Shown piece by piece: positions 11,768-24,230 of a DNA stretch of 64,000 nucleotides. A model generated the notes under the pieces. The model did no database searches. It was not told the DNA's origin and saw only the letters and a list, made by a program, of their open reading frames with translations. A program made the position numbers and the translations under genes. The DNA is from Cycas panzhihuaensis (lineage: Eukaryota; Cycadophyta), in the NCBI GenBank assembly GCA_023213395.1, contig CM041465.1, positions 213,721,741 through 213,785,740 of the forward strand, written 5' to 3'. Within the stretch, counting starts at the first letter, position 1. Each line of letters begins with the position of its first letter.

Positions 11768-12413
11768 TGTTGGGTATTGTGACAACAATTGTGGGGCTAA
11801 AATTATGGCATGTTTTCGGTGCAGTTTCTTCCCCTAATCTTTCTCGGGGGGTTCCAAGGGGGGCGGGAGCCCCCCTTGGCTGAGGCGTGTGGGGGGCATG
11901 GAATGCCTTCTGCTAGGAGGGGGTTCAGGGGCGATAGCCCCTAACCCAAAAAATTAGCCATGTAAACCTTATCAAAATGTAAAGAGAATTAGGGTCGTTT
12001 GATACAAATACCCTAGATTCTATGGTTGAGATTTAGGTCTTGGATGTTCCTCTCATGTAGCCCATTTTAGGGATTTTCTTATTATGTTGTAATGTAATGC
12101 AATGTAACTGTGATGAGGGCGGTGGCTGATTATTGTTCATGAGAGCACTCTATAATTGTGATGTACTATTTCTCCAATCTACAGCAATAAAGATTGATAC
12201 CTTTCCTATGTAGATGTTTCCCTAGCACACTGCTAGGGTTTTACCATATTATATCGGGTGCACATGTGATGTTTGGTTTTTATTTTCTTGTTACTGTATA
12301 ATCTCTGATTTTAGAACTTGCATGTAATTTTATGTATTAATTTCTATAATTAGTTTTAAGAATGTAATAGATCTTGGTGGCGGTTAAAGGGTTGGGATCT
12401 TGTATTCTCAATA
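11768..12413 (+). repeat. 3' LTR of the copia element
   Basis: 646 bases. It starts tgttgggtattg after the purine tract; its last dinucleotide reads TA (ctcaata) where the 5' LTR has CA (cttaaca). It is followed by AGATC. Confidence 0.92.
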
Positions 12414-14032
12414 AGATCAAGATAGTATAGTGGTAGCCAAAAGTATGGATGACATGCCATAAAAAGGTTGTAAATGTTGCTGATGTTGTAAAAAGTTGTG
12501 ATGTATAACTTCCACAACCCAAAGATAATCCAACACCCAAATGCAAGGTGGAGTATGATTAGAGGTTAGAAATTTAGCCCTTGTAAGGCTCATAAGGCTG
12601 GAGTAAGTGCAGTAATAGGCTGTGTATGCTACTACCAGTAGTGGCCTCTCTTCTGGAAGCTCTTTGGCAGCCCAAGGGAAGCATGGAGGAGGAAGAGGAA
12701 AAGGGGAGAAGGGGGTTGCCCTTGAGGAGAAGGCCTTGCTGGGTTGTGGAACCTGCCTTGGCTCCTTTCTCTCACCCTTTTGGGATCTCTCCCTCGCTAC
12801 CTCCTTGGAGAAACCAGGGAAGAGTGGGAAGGTATGGAGGATAGACTAGAAAAAATGGAGGGGATACCTATTATACACAATGGAAAACTGAGAAAATAGG
12901 GGGTATACAGGGTATTTCAATCACTTTTAAGGAACTTAAAAGGAACAAAATGAAATAAGAATAGAATAATACATACTATAGGTGAATTAGGAATATATTT
13001 TCTTAAGAAAATAGTAGAGAAAGGCAATCCTATAAGGTTTGTAGGTGAAACCCTATGCAGGATATGAAATTGGAGAGACAAAGTTGATGGAGTATGATGC
13101 TTGTGCTTGGAGGCACCTTGGAGCATGTCTTGCTTAAGGAAGCCTTATCTTAGGCCTGCTGGCACGGATCTGAGCTATAAAGGACTAATCTCATGCTGGA
13201 ATATAGGTATGTGAAGTGTTGTAGGGTGCTTCTGCAGGAGATCTCAGGATGGTTGAGTAAAAAAAAGTAAGAAGAGAGTCGAAGAGGAGAAAATGATATC
13301 GTTTTTAGGTTTTAAACCTAACCCTAGCTCAATTGAGTGATTAATATTCAATTGGGGCCAAGAATATGACTCAGGCACGTGGCAATTTTATAATAAATGT
13401 AAAATTTACCATAATAGATTAAAAAAAAAAAAAAGTGTGACAGTCGCTCCGCGGTAAACTTTGCAGTACTATGATCTTTACCCTGGTGCAACAATAGCAT
13501 ACCAAGATGAGAGAAAAAAGAGTTGGAAGGTCAGGAAAAGAGGTACCCCAAGCCCAGGGGGGAGGTATGACCCTCTATCCAGATGGCTGGGGACAATCAT
13601 GGGATCAAGGAGACCTATGCCAGATGAAGTACCAAAAGACCTGAAACTCCCAAAAGGTCAATAAATAAATGAACATACACCAACAACACCTAGGCAACAT
13701 GCTAAGGGTTGAGGTATGGTAAAAGGATTATGAACAGGTCAAAAGGGCTAAACGGTGTTTGGGACAATGTGGAGACATGTAGGAGGGTTGCAGAGTGCTA
13801 TTGGGATCAATATCCCTGGATCGTCATAAGCTGAACTGATGTCATGCAACATGATCAGACAACAGATGCATAGCGGTCGTGTAAACAAACCAATCAATCA
13901 TATAATGAAAACAAAGAGGCACTTTAATTTACCTTTTTGAAATAGACCAAGGCAAAAGATAGAAGCATACCTACACTTACTTGGGTCAACTCATGAAAAT
14001 CCATTCTCGGTAGCTGGGGAATACTGCCCACT

Positions 14033-14616
14033 TGGCAGCAAAGCCTCGCTGCTCAGAAGTGCAATGCGATGGCGAATACTGGCAATACAATATTAGTGAG
14101 ATATATATATACAAACAAACATAATAATGGTGTGAGCCAAGGGCAATGGCGAGTGTCATGGCAGAATGCATGGGCATGGAGATGAGGGAGAAATAACATA
14201 GGGGCTACCTATGTATCGCCCTATTGTCGACTAGCAATGATAGCAGATGAGAGGGATACCCCTATCATATGAGCATAAGAAAAGGGGTGGTGATGACCAC
14301 ACATATGATCTAATAAACATTATGGATGCGATGCTATATATATGAGAAAGTTAAAAATAATGGAGGTTATGTGCTAAGAGTGGTGCTAAGAGTAGATTAA
14401 AGAAACAAACCTGGTGGTTGCCATAGTTTAACCTCATTAGCGGCCAATTTTGGAGGTGCGAATGGATCACAATATGAAGGAAGGGATGACCCAAGACTTG
14501 GGTGCCTGGGCGACTAGACAAGTCTCTCAAGGGGGGTCACCAAGAAGAGGGAGGCAATGCTCAAGGATGAGGCAAACAAGGTTGTTCGCCTCAGCGTTAT
14601 GATCCTAAGGAATGTG
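14033..14616 (-). other. 3' untranslated region and purine tract of X
   Basis: The complement of ctgcccacttggcag at 14033-14047 is the purine tract that primes plus-strand synthesis. Between it and the RNase H frame there is no reading frame I trust. A short hairpin (arms 14196-14202 and 14208-14214, 5-base loop) is found at the same place in B and Y. A short TA-rich run (14100-14112) sits where B has an expanded microsatellite. Confidence 0.7.
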
Positions 14617-14950
14617 TCAGATATCAACAAAAGGGAAACAAGCCAAAAGGGACCTAGTGGTAGAGGCAAGGGCCCTTAGGCATAGGCAATGCACTTGGTA
14701 GACTTGGATGAGATGGGGCACCACAACTTGAGAGTCACAAAAGGGGATGATGGGTCCATGGTGGAAGCAGAGTACATGGGTAAAGGCCTCAATAACAACT
14801 GTATATTCAGCTTCATTATTGGTGGCTTCAGGAAGGAAGATCCCATAACACATGAAGTCATATTGGGAAGGGTCACGAAGAATCTACACAGTGGCATAGG
14901 GGCCTAGGTTGCCACAACTTCCATTGTCGGTGAAGATGAGTAATGCCATA
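14617..14950 (-). pseudogene. Archaeal-type RNase H of X (broken)
   Basis: Read on the - strand, this is a type-1 RNase H of the archaeal/bacterial-like kind that is the second RNase H of plant Tat elements. It opens with FTDNGSCGNLGP, where B and Y have FTDGGS. The glutamate lies in ATNNEAEY and the third acidic residue in FCDSQVVV. A stop at the position of a tryptophan (ATV, stop, ILR) and loss of the first conserved glycine make it inactive. It lies about 4 kb downstream of integrase in element sense, separated by the opposite-strand gene. Confidence 0.8.
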
Positions 14951-15529
14951 GTAGAAGAAATGGAGGTATCGATAGGGCAAATTGAGGAAAAAGAGTGCTG
15001 GCAAGGTCGATGAGCGAAAAGGACTCAATGGAGGGAAGTAGTCATGAGGGACTTAAGCAACTATCGATAGGGGCCGTGAAGGGTAGGAGGACCCAAGGAT
15101 GAGGCTACTTGAGGATGAGGACATCGATCTGGTGAACGAGAAGGAAACAACAGCAAAAAGGCCCCTTTAGGGTCCCAAAGGTCGTTGAAGGAAGTGAGGC
15201 ATCATCCTGGATGGGGAGGATGCTTCCTTTGGGAACCCCAAAGACACGAACAGGTGGAAAAAATGGGTTTAGGACGATGAAATGAGCCAAATGAGTATAA
15301 ACTTAAGTATATTTGGAGATGTCATAAAAATCAAGACAGAAGGGGCCTCACAAGGCTAAAGGGGATGCCATAAATGCCCCTAGAGGGTGAGGAGAAAAGA
15401 GGGCCACAGAGGCGAAATGGGAGATGGACCTAGAAGGCAAAGGTAACAAGGGGAGAGAGAAGGTCCTAAGGGCTATTGCGGCAAGAGAAAAGGAGGAGAT
15501 GCCCATCGAGGCCCCCACTTATATAAGGA
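14951..15529. other. Spacer between divergent RNase H and PMD-like gene (X)
   Basis: No reading frame here is convincing on either strand. The same spacer is present in B (27651-28160) and Y (43480-43985). It contains the region upstream of the TATA box of the + strand gene and may also hold the leader of the RNase H transcript. Confidence 0.5.
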
Positions 15530-15545
15530 AAACTCAACGAAAATG
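15525..15545 (+). promoter_or_regulatory. TATA box of the opposite-strand PMD-like gene (X)
   Basis: The sequence cccacttatataaggaaa has counterparts at 28161-28176 (B) and 43987-44000 (Y), each followed at similar distance by a conserved gattcattttca block. It is a standard plant TATA context on the strand of the PMD-like gene. Confidence 0.6.
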
Positions 15546-15559
15546 AGATTCATTTTCAT

Positions 15560-18180
15560 AGGCTCATGATCGATTCAGAGGCTTTTCCTTATGTAACAGA
15601 GTGCCACCCAACTTCAAAGGCATGCAAAGGGAGATCAGATCATTGGATCGGGGTGCAGAGATAACCATTAGGACTCGAGAGATGAGATGGCACACCCAGG
15701 CCAGATCCAGTGAGTGGATTATACCTTATCCCTTCCATTTCATCGTTTGAAGTTTAAGTATTTTTGAGCTTTTGCTAGGTAGTTTTTGGCCCCTTAAGGG
15801 CATACTGGGATCTCCTAGAGCCTGAATTAGGTCTAGAGAGAGGGGGGACTAGGGCATTAGGTAGCCCTAGTCCCAGTGGGCCTGAGTGTGGCCCACTCGA
15901 GAAATATTTTTAGGTTTTTTTTAGGTAGGAACACCCTCTTTTATGTGGGGTGTCATTAGCCCCATGGCAAAGATCGCGATGCTACGAAATTTACCATGGG
16001 GCTACTAAGATTACACTGAAAACTCAATGGGGCCCCATGCTAAACTCTACAATACCGTAAAGTTTAGTGCAGTGTGAAGGCCAACTAATTGTAAGGCATA
16101 GGATGGCCTAAAGAGGTGCCAAACTTAGCCAAGAGGGGGTCAGAGGTAGTCCTAAAGGTAGGCAGATAGGTACATGATTATTCTGACTAGTTCTTGGGTG
16201 TTTGATAGGCGGTTATCGTGGTAGACAACCATGAGAACATCAACATGGCAATGATAAGTTTTATAGAGATGTTAACTCAAGGAGACAGGCAAATACTAGG
16301 GAGGTGCATCCTACTAAAGTTTATTAGGACATCGCAGTATGCTTCAGACCAACATCTCCTAGTCAACATCATCTTGTACTGGGATCAAAAGTGATACGTA
16401 TTTCACCTCCCCTAGGTAGGGGACATTACTATCATACTAGGAGACATACGAAGGATCATAGGAGTATCAATGATAGGGGTACTAGCGTTGCTAGGGGCAT
16501 TACCTAGCAATAATACCGTATACAGGGAGGCAACTATATTTTTCACATGTTAGGATAGGTGGGAGAGGAGAGGGATACCTATTCAGAGGATGGTCATGTC
16601 ACAGATTCTTCGAGTGAGGAAGTTGATCACACTAGGCATTCTTTTCTGGATCTCCTAGAAACAAAACTATAAGGACATTCCCAATAGCTAGATGGACATA
16701 GTGAGGAGATGTGAGGCTAGGGAGAGGATGGGCTCAACCACCCTGATAGTGGTGAACCTAATTTCCCAACTAGACACCATCAAAGTGACCAGGAGAGAAG
16801 GCTTCTCATATAGCATATTACTATAGTGCTAGTTTTTTATCACTTCAGAGCGGTGGCACTAGCAGGAGGGCCACACCCTATCTCAACATAGGGTCCCATG
16901 GTCCACAAGTGATAGACTTGGTTCAGAGGGATTGAGGATCAGGTGCATGTTTGACGCTCAGTAGAGCCAACATCACTAGACCTCTTCACCATGGTAGATT
17001 ATATGGTAGACCCATATATAGGGGTAAGGTGGGATAGTGATGATGAGGCAGGTGGAGTAGGAGGAGTCGAAGGTGGTCCTAAAGGAGATGACAATGATGA
17101 TGGCAATGGAGGTGATCAGGAAGGCATATTAGGAGCAACAAGTAGCGAGGTAGGTCCATTAGGGACTACTGGAGGAGAGGCAGGGCCTTCAGGAGTCATA
17201 GGTAGAGAGGTGGGTTTATTAGGAGCTATAGGGAGAGGCAGGCCACCATGCACTCCAGTCAGGTAGTTGAGAATAGTCGGGAGAGCATGAGTAGTAGCGG
17301 CGGCCATAGCTAAGGAGGGTGGAGGTGATTCTCTGGTAGGCTAGGTTGTTGGCAAGGTGGTACTAGAGGAGAAAGAGGTACCGACAGCTAGGGGAAGTCC
17401 TGAGGAGGAGGTGGTCATCCAAGTCAAGGAGCTGACAATTTTAGGAGGTGAGATACTACCTTTTCCTATCGTATTTCAATCACCGGGTATCTAGGTGCTT
17501 TGTTTTAATTTAGTTTATTTGGTATATATATACAGATGTATATACTAACATATGGTGTATTTTACTTTGTAGAAGCAGTGGAGATGGGGAGGTTGGTTGA
17601 GATGGTAGTCCGGGAGATGTTCCCCAGGCCTACGTGGAGGGGCAACCTCCCATCCAGGCAAGAGAGGAGCCACGATTGGTAGGGGCTCACACAGTGGAAT
17701 TTGTCCCATTGGTCAAGGCTAGAGGCATGTGGATAGTGGAGTCCCAGGAGCATTAAGCGAGAGTGGGATAACTACAGAGAGAGATGGATGGGACATACAT
17801 GGAGAGAGATACCCTACGAGGTCAGGTTTAGGTACTGGAGGTCCAGGGAGGAGCAGGTGGGGATGCAGAGAGTTACATCTAAGTGGCAGTGCTGGATGCA
17901 TGTCTTCAGGGGATGGAGGAGAGGCTTCGAGGAGTAGAGGGTAAGAGAGATCATATCTAGGCATGATACAATCAACTGGTGGATCAGGTGGCATTGAGGT
18001 AATCGCATAGCAGGACTCATACTCATATGATTGTAATGACCCCGAGGAGGCCTCAAGACAAGGGGAGCAAGGTGGGGAGCTCCCAGAGGCACAGGAGGAG
18101 CTTATGAGGTATGTGGTCTCATGGAGAGGGATCACATCAACCAGGAGATGATGTACCATGAGCAAAGGATTATAAGAGAG
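15560..18180 (+). pseudogene. Opposite-strand PMD-like gene, copy in X (broken)
   Basis: Proposed structure: 5' exon from about 15560, donor GTGAGT at 15710, acceptor at 16207-16208 (gatag/gcgg), PMD-like exon 16209-17447, phase-1 intron 17448-17572 (ggag/gtgaga ... tttgtag), last exon 17573 to about 18180. The exon shows the plant-mobile-domain pattern: LLVNIILYWDQ, a stop, then FHLP and VGDITIILGDIRRIIGV (about 16360-16480). An acidic, Gly/Pro-rich tail follows (16985-17265, SDDEAGGVGG...). After the intron comes GRLVEMVVREMF, matching B and Y. Of the three copies this is the most decayed. A large open frame on the opposite strand (17719-18165) is a shadow. Confidence 0.65.
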
Positions 18181-18925
18181 TAGGGTGTACTAAGTTTCGA
18201 TTTGGGAAAGCACCAAACCTCCAGGGAGTTACCATATGTTACCACATGATTATACTCCTCCCTTCAAGGATTTCAGCTTCACGCAAATGATATACCATAC
18301 TATTTATATGATATGATATATTATGATTTTTTATGTATATAGATGGCATCATTGGTATCCCATTTGATATATGATAGTGTGTGATGATACATGATGATGT
18401 ATTATGTTATGTTTGCTTTTATGTATATGTGTGTATGAGGGTGCATAGGTGCATGAGGAGTTATAGATCATGATGATTTGAGTTGATTATTATATGGTTT
18501 ATATTATGGGATTGTTTAAGTTACACACACTTCCTTTCATGCAGGGCCACATCCCTAGAGGGCACATATGATTACCATGAGCATCGATGATAGGTATATA
18601 TGGGGCTAAGAGGTAAGGATCCATACACGTCCATATAGGAGCATAGTGGAATATACAAAGGAAGTGCTAGCAAGAAAGGGAGTTATGATATTCAAGCATG
18701 CTATCTTAGTTGGGGAGTGTTTCCAAGCTCAGGAGTGACACGGACAACACACCCAATTAGGAGGATGGGGCCCCTAGAGAAAGGGGGACAAGAGGTTCCA
18801 AGGGAGGAACCCAAAAGGAGTGAGAGGGCTACCCTAAACCGTAATTCCACCTGTGATTAGGGGGAATGGGGATGTGCCTAGGTGGTAGTTTAGGCTCATT
18901 TCAGAGCGAGAGGAGAGAGAAGTGG
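18181..18925. other. Convergent spacer between PMD-like gene and pol end (X)
   Basis: AT-rich, with TATG-type runs (18290-18480) in which several polyadenylation-like signals could be read. Near 18885 is a block (ggtagtttaggctcatttcagagcg) shared with B (31435) and Y (46985) that marks the end of pol. No gene is seen. Confidence 0.55.
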
Positions 18926-20100
18926 TCATATGTAAAATTTCTTTAGGAACTTTCCATTAATGGCTTTCTTGAATTCGAGACCTTCCAGGGTTGCAATCCT
19001 ATAAGCACCGTTATCAAGGCTCTCGAGAACAACGAAAGGGCCAACCCATTTAGGTCTGAACTTGGATAGGCGATCATGGAGATATTCCAATTTCAGGATG
19101 TAGTCCCTAGGATACAAAGGGTGGGGGTGAAGGCATTTGTCATACATGCTTCACACCCTGGCCTTAGAAGCGAGATTTGCATGGTAAGCAATCAAGCGCC
19201 TCTCGTCTAAGGCCTCGAGGTCTAAGAGGCAAACCTGACAGAGAGACTCCTTATCAACAAAACCTTGAAGGGAGACTTGTAAAGAGGGAATCTCCACTTC
19301 CAATGGGAGAACTGCCTCTATTCTATACACTAGGGAAAAAGGGGTCATTCCCATAGCCATGCAGATAGACGTTCGATATGCCCATAGAGCAAAAGGGAGC
19401 TGAAGATGCCAATCTTTTTAAGATTGGGTTATGGTTTTCTTTAAGATGTTTATAAGGGTTTTGTTAAACAACTCAACTTGGCCATTGGCTTGAGGGTAAT
19501 AAGGAGAGGAGGTTTTGTGAGAAATTTTAAATTTCTCATAGAGTTCATTCATCTTCTTATTACAGAAAGGAGTTCCATTATCCGTAATCAGGACGTCATG
19601 GACTCTAAAATGGAAAATGATATGCTGGTAGATGAAGGTGACTATCATCTTATTAGGGGTAGAAGACAAAGGGACTGCTTCGGCCCATTTGGTGAAGTAG
19701 TTCATAGTAGTTAAGATGAACTTATGCTATAATGAAGAAGGTGGAGATATGGCTCTGATAAGGTCCAACCCCCACTGAGAGAAGGGCCATGGAGATATGA
19801 CGGGATGAAGGGCCTTGGAAGGCAAGTGCATAATGTTAGCATGCTCCTAGCACTGCCGACATCTAAGGGCATAGGTGTGGGCATCCTTGAAGAGGGATAA
19901 CCAATAATACCCCATGTGAAGGATCCTTTGGGCCATGGATTGGCCCCCAAAATGACATCCGCAAATGTCAGTGTGGCATTCACAGAGTATTTGGTCTGCT
20001 TCATTAGGGTTGATGTAGTGGAGAAGGATCCCATCAAAGGATCTCTTGTACAGTACTTCACCCATGAGGAAGTATTGCCTAGAAATATCTTGAATACGTG
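18926..20100 (-). pseudogene. Integrase of X (broken)
   Basis: On the - strand a His/Cys zinc domain comes first (20065-19847, ending YALRCRQC), then the core (19705-19418). The core has NYFTKWAEAVPL, the second catalytic aspartate in ITDNGTPF, and YYPQANGQVE with the glutamate preserved. The C-terminal part (19360-18926) has the Ty3-type module KFRPKWVGPFVVLE and ends GKFLKKFYI with no chromodomain, as expected for the non-chromoviral Tat branch. Stops and frameshifts separate these blocks. Confidence 0.88.
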
Positions 20101-21530
20101 ACCTAACTTTGTCACTGGCTTCAGGGCAGCACTACTACTGGGCAAGGTATTGCACAATATCTCTATACCACTCACTATCGGTAAGTGGATGAGGAGGAGA
20201 ATCCTGAATGGCCAAAATGGACTTGTCATGCAAAGAGTCATCAACTGGGACGTCGAAAGGGTTGAGGATGGGTGTGTTTGCAAGTTGCTCAGCTACCACC
20301 ATCCTCTTCTTGAATTCCTGTTAATAATTTGGAGGTTAAATTCTTGAAGGAGGATGGCCCACTTGCCAGTCCTACCTATCAGGTCAGATCATGTAAGCAA
20401 ATAACTTAGGGGATCATATTAGACGATCACCTGAGTGGTGTTCTCGAGTAAGTAGTACATGAGCTTCTTGGTAGTGTGTACCAAGGAGAGACACTCCTTC
20501 TCGGTAGGGGAATAGTTAAGTTCAACAGCCATGAGGGTGTGACTAATGAAGTAAATAGCTCTTTTGGTTCTAGAATCATCCTCTTGGGCTAACATACCGC
20601 CCAAGGACTCATTGGTAGCCAAAGTGTAGAGAATGAATGGTTTGTCAAAGAGAGGGAGCACTAACATTAGGGTGGAAGCAAGGGATTTCTTGACCCCTTC
20701 GAAGGCTTACTGGGCCTTTGAAGACCAAATGAATGGGGCTCCTTCCTTTAACAAGTTACTAAGGGGTTTGGCATTTATGGTGAAATTTACCAGGAAATGC
20801 CTAAGAAATCCAAGCCTACTTAAGAACGACTTGATCTGTCGTTGGGTTTTAGGAGGTGGCATGTCAAGGATGGCCTTGACTTTGTCAAGGTCAACTTGGA
20901 TTCCTTGTTTTAAAACAAGGAAACCAAGGAGTTTGCTAGTTGTTATGGCAAACACGCATTTGAGAGGGTTGAGGCTTACATAGTATTTACAACATTGTGT
21001 GAAGATGGCTCGTAAATTAGAAGGATGGTGGGCCCTAATGCATGAGAGACCTATCATATTGTCCATGAAAACCTTTAGGGATTTATTGATAAGGTTATGG
21101 AATATGAATTGCATTACCCTTTGGTAGGTGGTGCATGCATTCTTTAGCCCGAAGGGCATCACCTTATATGTGAAGGTACCCCACAACGTATTTAAGGCTA
21201 TCTTATGATAGTCTTCATAAGAAATTTGGATTTGGTTGTAGCCTAAGAAGCCATCCATTAAGGACATGACTTTAAAATCAGTAGTTCAATCGTTGATTTA
21301 ATCGATGAAAGGAAGTGGGAAATTGTCCTTAGGATACACATTATTGATGTCATAAAAATCAACATATATCCTAATTGTCCTGTTCTTTTTGGCAACAAGG
21401 ACAATGTTGGACACCCACTTCGGGTAGTCGATAGAAGTGATTAACCCCGCATTTAGGAGTTTTTCAACTTCCATCTTGATGACAACTAAAAGCTTGGGAT
21501 GAAGAGGGTGCTATTTTTTAACACATAGGG
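20101..21530 (-). pseudogene. Reverse transcriptase and first RNase H of X (broken)
   Basis: The palm domain (21267-20707) reads MSLMDGFLGYNQIQI, then KVMPFGLKNACTTYQRVM. The active-site box is KVFMDNMIG where Y-x-D-D is expected, so the second aspartate has become asparagine. The thumb-like part includes LDMPPPKTQRQIKSFLSRLGF. The gypsy-type RNase H follows (20667-20419): PFILYTLATNESLGGML, with asparagine where the first catalytic aspartate (usually D-A-S) is expected, then IYFISHTL and NYSPTEKECLSLV with the glutamate. The upstream fingers part (21530-21268) is readable only across several stops. This is the only near-complete RT in the X/Y/B family here. Confidence 0.88.
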
Positions 21531-22327
21531 TGAGCGCCCGAGATGGTGGTAAGATTGTGGCTAATGATTGAAGGGTCTATTCCCTTCATATTAGAATAAT
21601 CACATGCAAAGACGTCACAAAATTCCTAGAACAGAAGGGTGTACTCCTTTATTTCATTATGAGAGCATTCTACTCCTACCTTTATGACCTTACTCAGGGC
21701 AAGGACTATGTCCTTGGTTTCCCCCATGCACATAGCATTCTCTTCCTTGAAGTGAAGGGGGGCTTGGTTAAGAGGAGGGGGCAGAATAGATGATGGGTTT
21801 AGGTTAGTAAGAGATGACCCAATAGCCAAGACCTTTTGGTGACCAAGCCTATGGTGACCAGAAGGGAAATTAGGTGCATAGCCCACTAGATGCTCAAGCA
21901 AAGCCTTACTATCCTTGAAGTAATCTACTTCGTGGATGACTACACCTCGAGAGGATGAAGAGAGAGGGGTAGAAGAAGTGATGGGACTGTAGCGATCGAC
22001 CCACGACTTGACATATCCAAGGAACTATTTGGAAGAGTTAGAAAGAGTTCTCCAATGAGGAGTGATAGGAGATTTTCCAACTTCGTTGCCTATGGGGGGT
22101 GACAAGGAGGGAAACACAATGATACGAGAGATCATTTGGTCAACAAGAGTGATAACATTTGATCCAAGGGAAGATCTAGTTTCTTTGATAATGGGGGTTT
22201 CAAGTCGGGACCTAAAACAAGGGAAGTGCCCTCTACTCATGCCTATGAGAGAGATGGGATGAGGAAAGTCCTCATCCTCCCCATTGGACTCGTCATCGAT
22301 GAGCATGGCGAGATACCCATATCTCCC
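21531..22327 (-). pseudogene. Protease-RT linker of X, left of the Y insertion
   Basis: Ser/Pro-rich spacer (22250-21900), then a conserved block VDYFKDSKALLEHLVG-like segment with PSGHHRLGHQK and PLHFKEEN (21901-21720). The same block occurs in H (4440-4640) and, in part, in Y (47480-47400). Its far end (YGYLAMLIDDES...) runs up to the CTCCC at 22323-22327, the left copy of the target duplication of Y, and continues at 54064. Confidence 0.75.
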
Positions 22328-24230
22328 TAGATGTGCGTCCATAGGATAGTCACCTAGCTGAGTAGGAATAGTGAGGATGATCGATAGTGGTATTGAGGGT
22401 GTAGATAGAAACCTACAAGCACAACGAGTACCACACAGGGCACCCCATGTGCTGGAGCATGCGATCGGGACCTGCGGATGATACCCAACTACTTGAGAAT
22501 GGTTCCCCACCTCAGAGAGAAAGGGGGAAGGTAAGAGAGGTAGCCTGGATAGACTTAGGAGGAAAGTCCTCCCACCCTGGGATGGCCAGAAGGGGAGGAA
22601 GAGGATCCTCAAGGGTTTCCCTATGACAGAGGGAAATAAGCGGGAGTAAGGTAGGCAATAGGCTATGGTGTAACTAGGATCTTCTCAGTTATTTGGCCAA
22701 GCAAATAAGGCCAAGAAGGGGAGAAGGGAGTGGGAGCAGACAACAATCCCAAAATCTCCCTTAATAGTTCAACCAAGAAGGCAAGAGTGATATGGCGTGT
22801 GTAAGCAAACAAAATCAAACAAAAGATAAGCCAAAGGGGGGCGAGGATTGGGTTTGCAAGCTGAGGAAAAGGCGAAGGGAAAATCTCCTAAAGTCCTTTC
22901 CTTAAGTGAATCTGGTGTGTAAAGTGCAAATATATAAATGCGAGCAAAGATGTTAATTTCCTTTTCTCTTTTATGTTTGACCTATTTAACTAATGCATAG
23001 ACTACAACTAAAACTGTGAAAAGGAAAGTGAGGGAAAAAGAAATAAGTACATACTCAGGAGGGTAGTGGCTAATAGGAGACCTCGTCCATGTACCATGCA
23101 CGTCCTCACCAAGCCCATGGATGATGGAGGGGTTTCCTTACCTTCCCCTTGTGAAAGGAAAAAAGAAAGGAAACAAAAATGAAAGTAAAGAGCAAAACAA
23201 AAGAAACCTTACCCGGATTCAAATGCTTAACACCTTTGCGAATCTCCAATGCTGGCATAGGGCTCAATCTCTCCCAGATTCAAGTGGCCCTACCCAGATT
23301 CAAGTGGCTGCATATGCTGACAATCCAATGCTGGCCTAGGGCTCAATCTCTCTTAGTAATCTCAAGAAGAACATAAGATGAGAGAAGAGAAGGTGGGAAG
23401 GGATTACCCTTAGAGAGAAGGACTGGAAGGGGGGTTGCCCCACCTTACTCTCTTCACCCAACCTTAGGGCTCTTCTCTCACTGTTCTCTTAAAGAAAACT
23501 AGCGGAGGGAAGGTGGAGCCAAGAAGCAACAAGTAAGATACAATAGAAAGACAAATTTTTAATGGTGAAAACCAAAGGAAATGAGTAAATAAAGCAAGAA
23601 ATGGGTCCAAACTGGAAGTAACTCACTAAAAAATGGAAGAAGGGAGTTGGTAAGACCTGTTGGGTGGATGTATGGCAGATATGGGCCTATGAACAATAAG
23701 AAGGAGGGCCCCTATAGGGGTTTGCAGGAAGCAAATCCAATGGATAGCTGAAAGGAGCACTGTTAGGTGAGTTGTGGAGGAATCAGCACCAAAAATACTT
23801 GATGGAACCTGAAGAAGGGCTTCCCACCATGGAAGCAAAGAGTTGCAAGTGTATCCTGGCCTGAGATTATAGGAAACGTAGGCTTGGAGAAACACCTATG
23901 GTAGAGGGAGCTAGAGAGCAGAAGTTACAGTAGAAGTTATTGTGTTTTAGAGTAAAAAATGACCTAATCATTCCTCAAAATGATGAGGGTTTGAATATTT
24001 ATATCCACCCCAGCCCTAAGAGGACGAATAGAGCGTGAATAGGGCTGAGGTGAATGTGAGACCACGTGGCAATTTCATGGAAAAAATGAAAATTACCATA
24101 GCAGATTTTAAAAACAATCGATGACAACATCACGGCAACTGTGGTACCACAGTAAACTTCGTGGTACCGCTAAGTTTACAGTGGTGCGAGACCAAAAAGC
24201 TAGAATGGTAAAATTCTGGGTTTTAGGGGT

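Larger units (their letters stand above)
7083..12413 (+). mobile_element. Ty1/copia element (Tork-like) inserted in the 3' LTR of X
   Basis: The direct repeats 7083-7720 and 11768-12413 flank a copia-order polyprotein (gag, protease, integrase, reverse transcriptase, RNase H). The target duplication is AGACC (7078-7082) against AGATC (12414-12418), one transition apart. The primer site tggtatcagagcc, the initiator-tRNA-Met type, starts at 7723, and a purine tract (aaggtggagat) precedes 11768. Removing the element restores the sequence found uninterrupted at 59050-59075 in the other LTR of X. The reverse transcriptase wording (SLYGLKQSPRQWYKKF) is typical of the Tork/Tnt1 group. About two dozen stops make it inactive. 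Confidence 0.93.
5597..14032 (-). repeat. 3' LTR of X, split by the copia element
   Basis: The LTR proper is 5597-7082 plus 12419-14032, about 3.1 kb. The left terminus reads tggaattgtgcc. The right terminus reads ggggaata, where the expected CA has become TA, followed by the purine tract (complement of ctgcccacttgg). Segments 5597-7082 and 12419-13015 align without large gaps to the 5' LTR at 57577-59668. A poly-A run lies at 13420-13433, and a fragment of the GGTACC-type palindromic motif near 13445-13470. No protein-coding frame in it is credible. Confidence 0.85.

Noticed and set aside
22025-22612. 195-codon - strand frame
   Set aside because: It crosses the junction between the X linker and the LTR of Y, so it is a chance fusion produced by the insertion.
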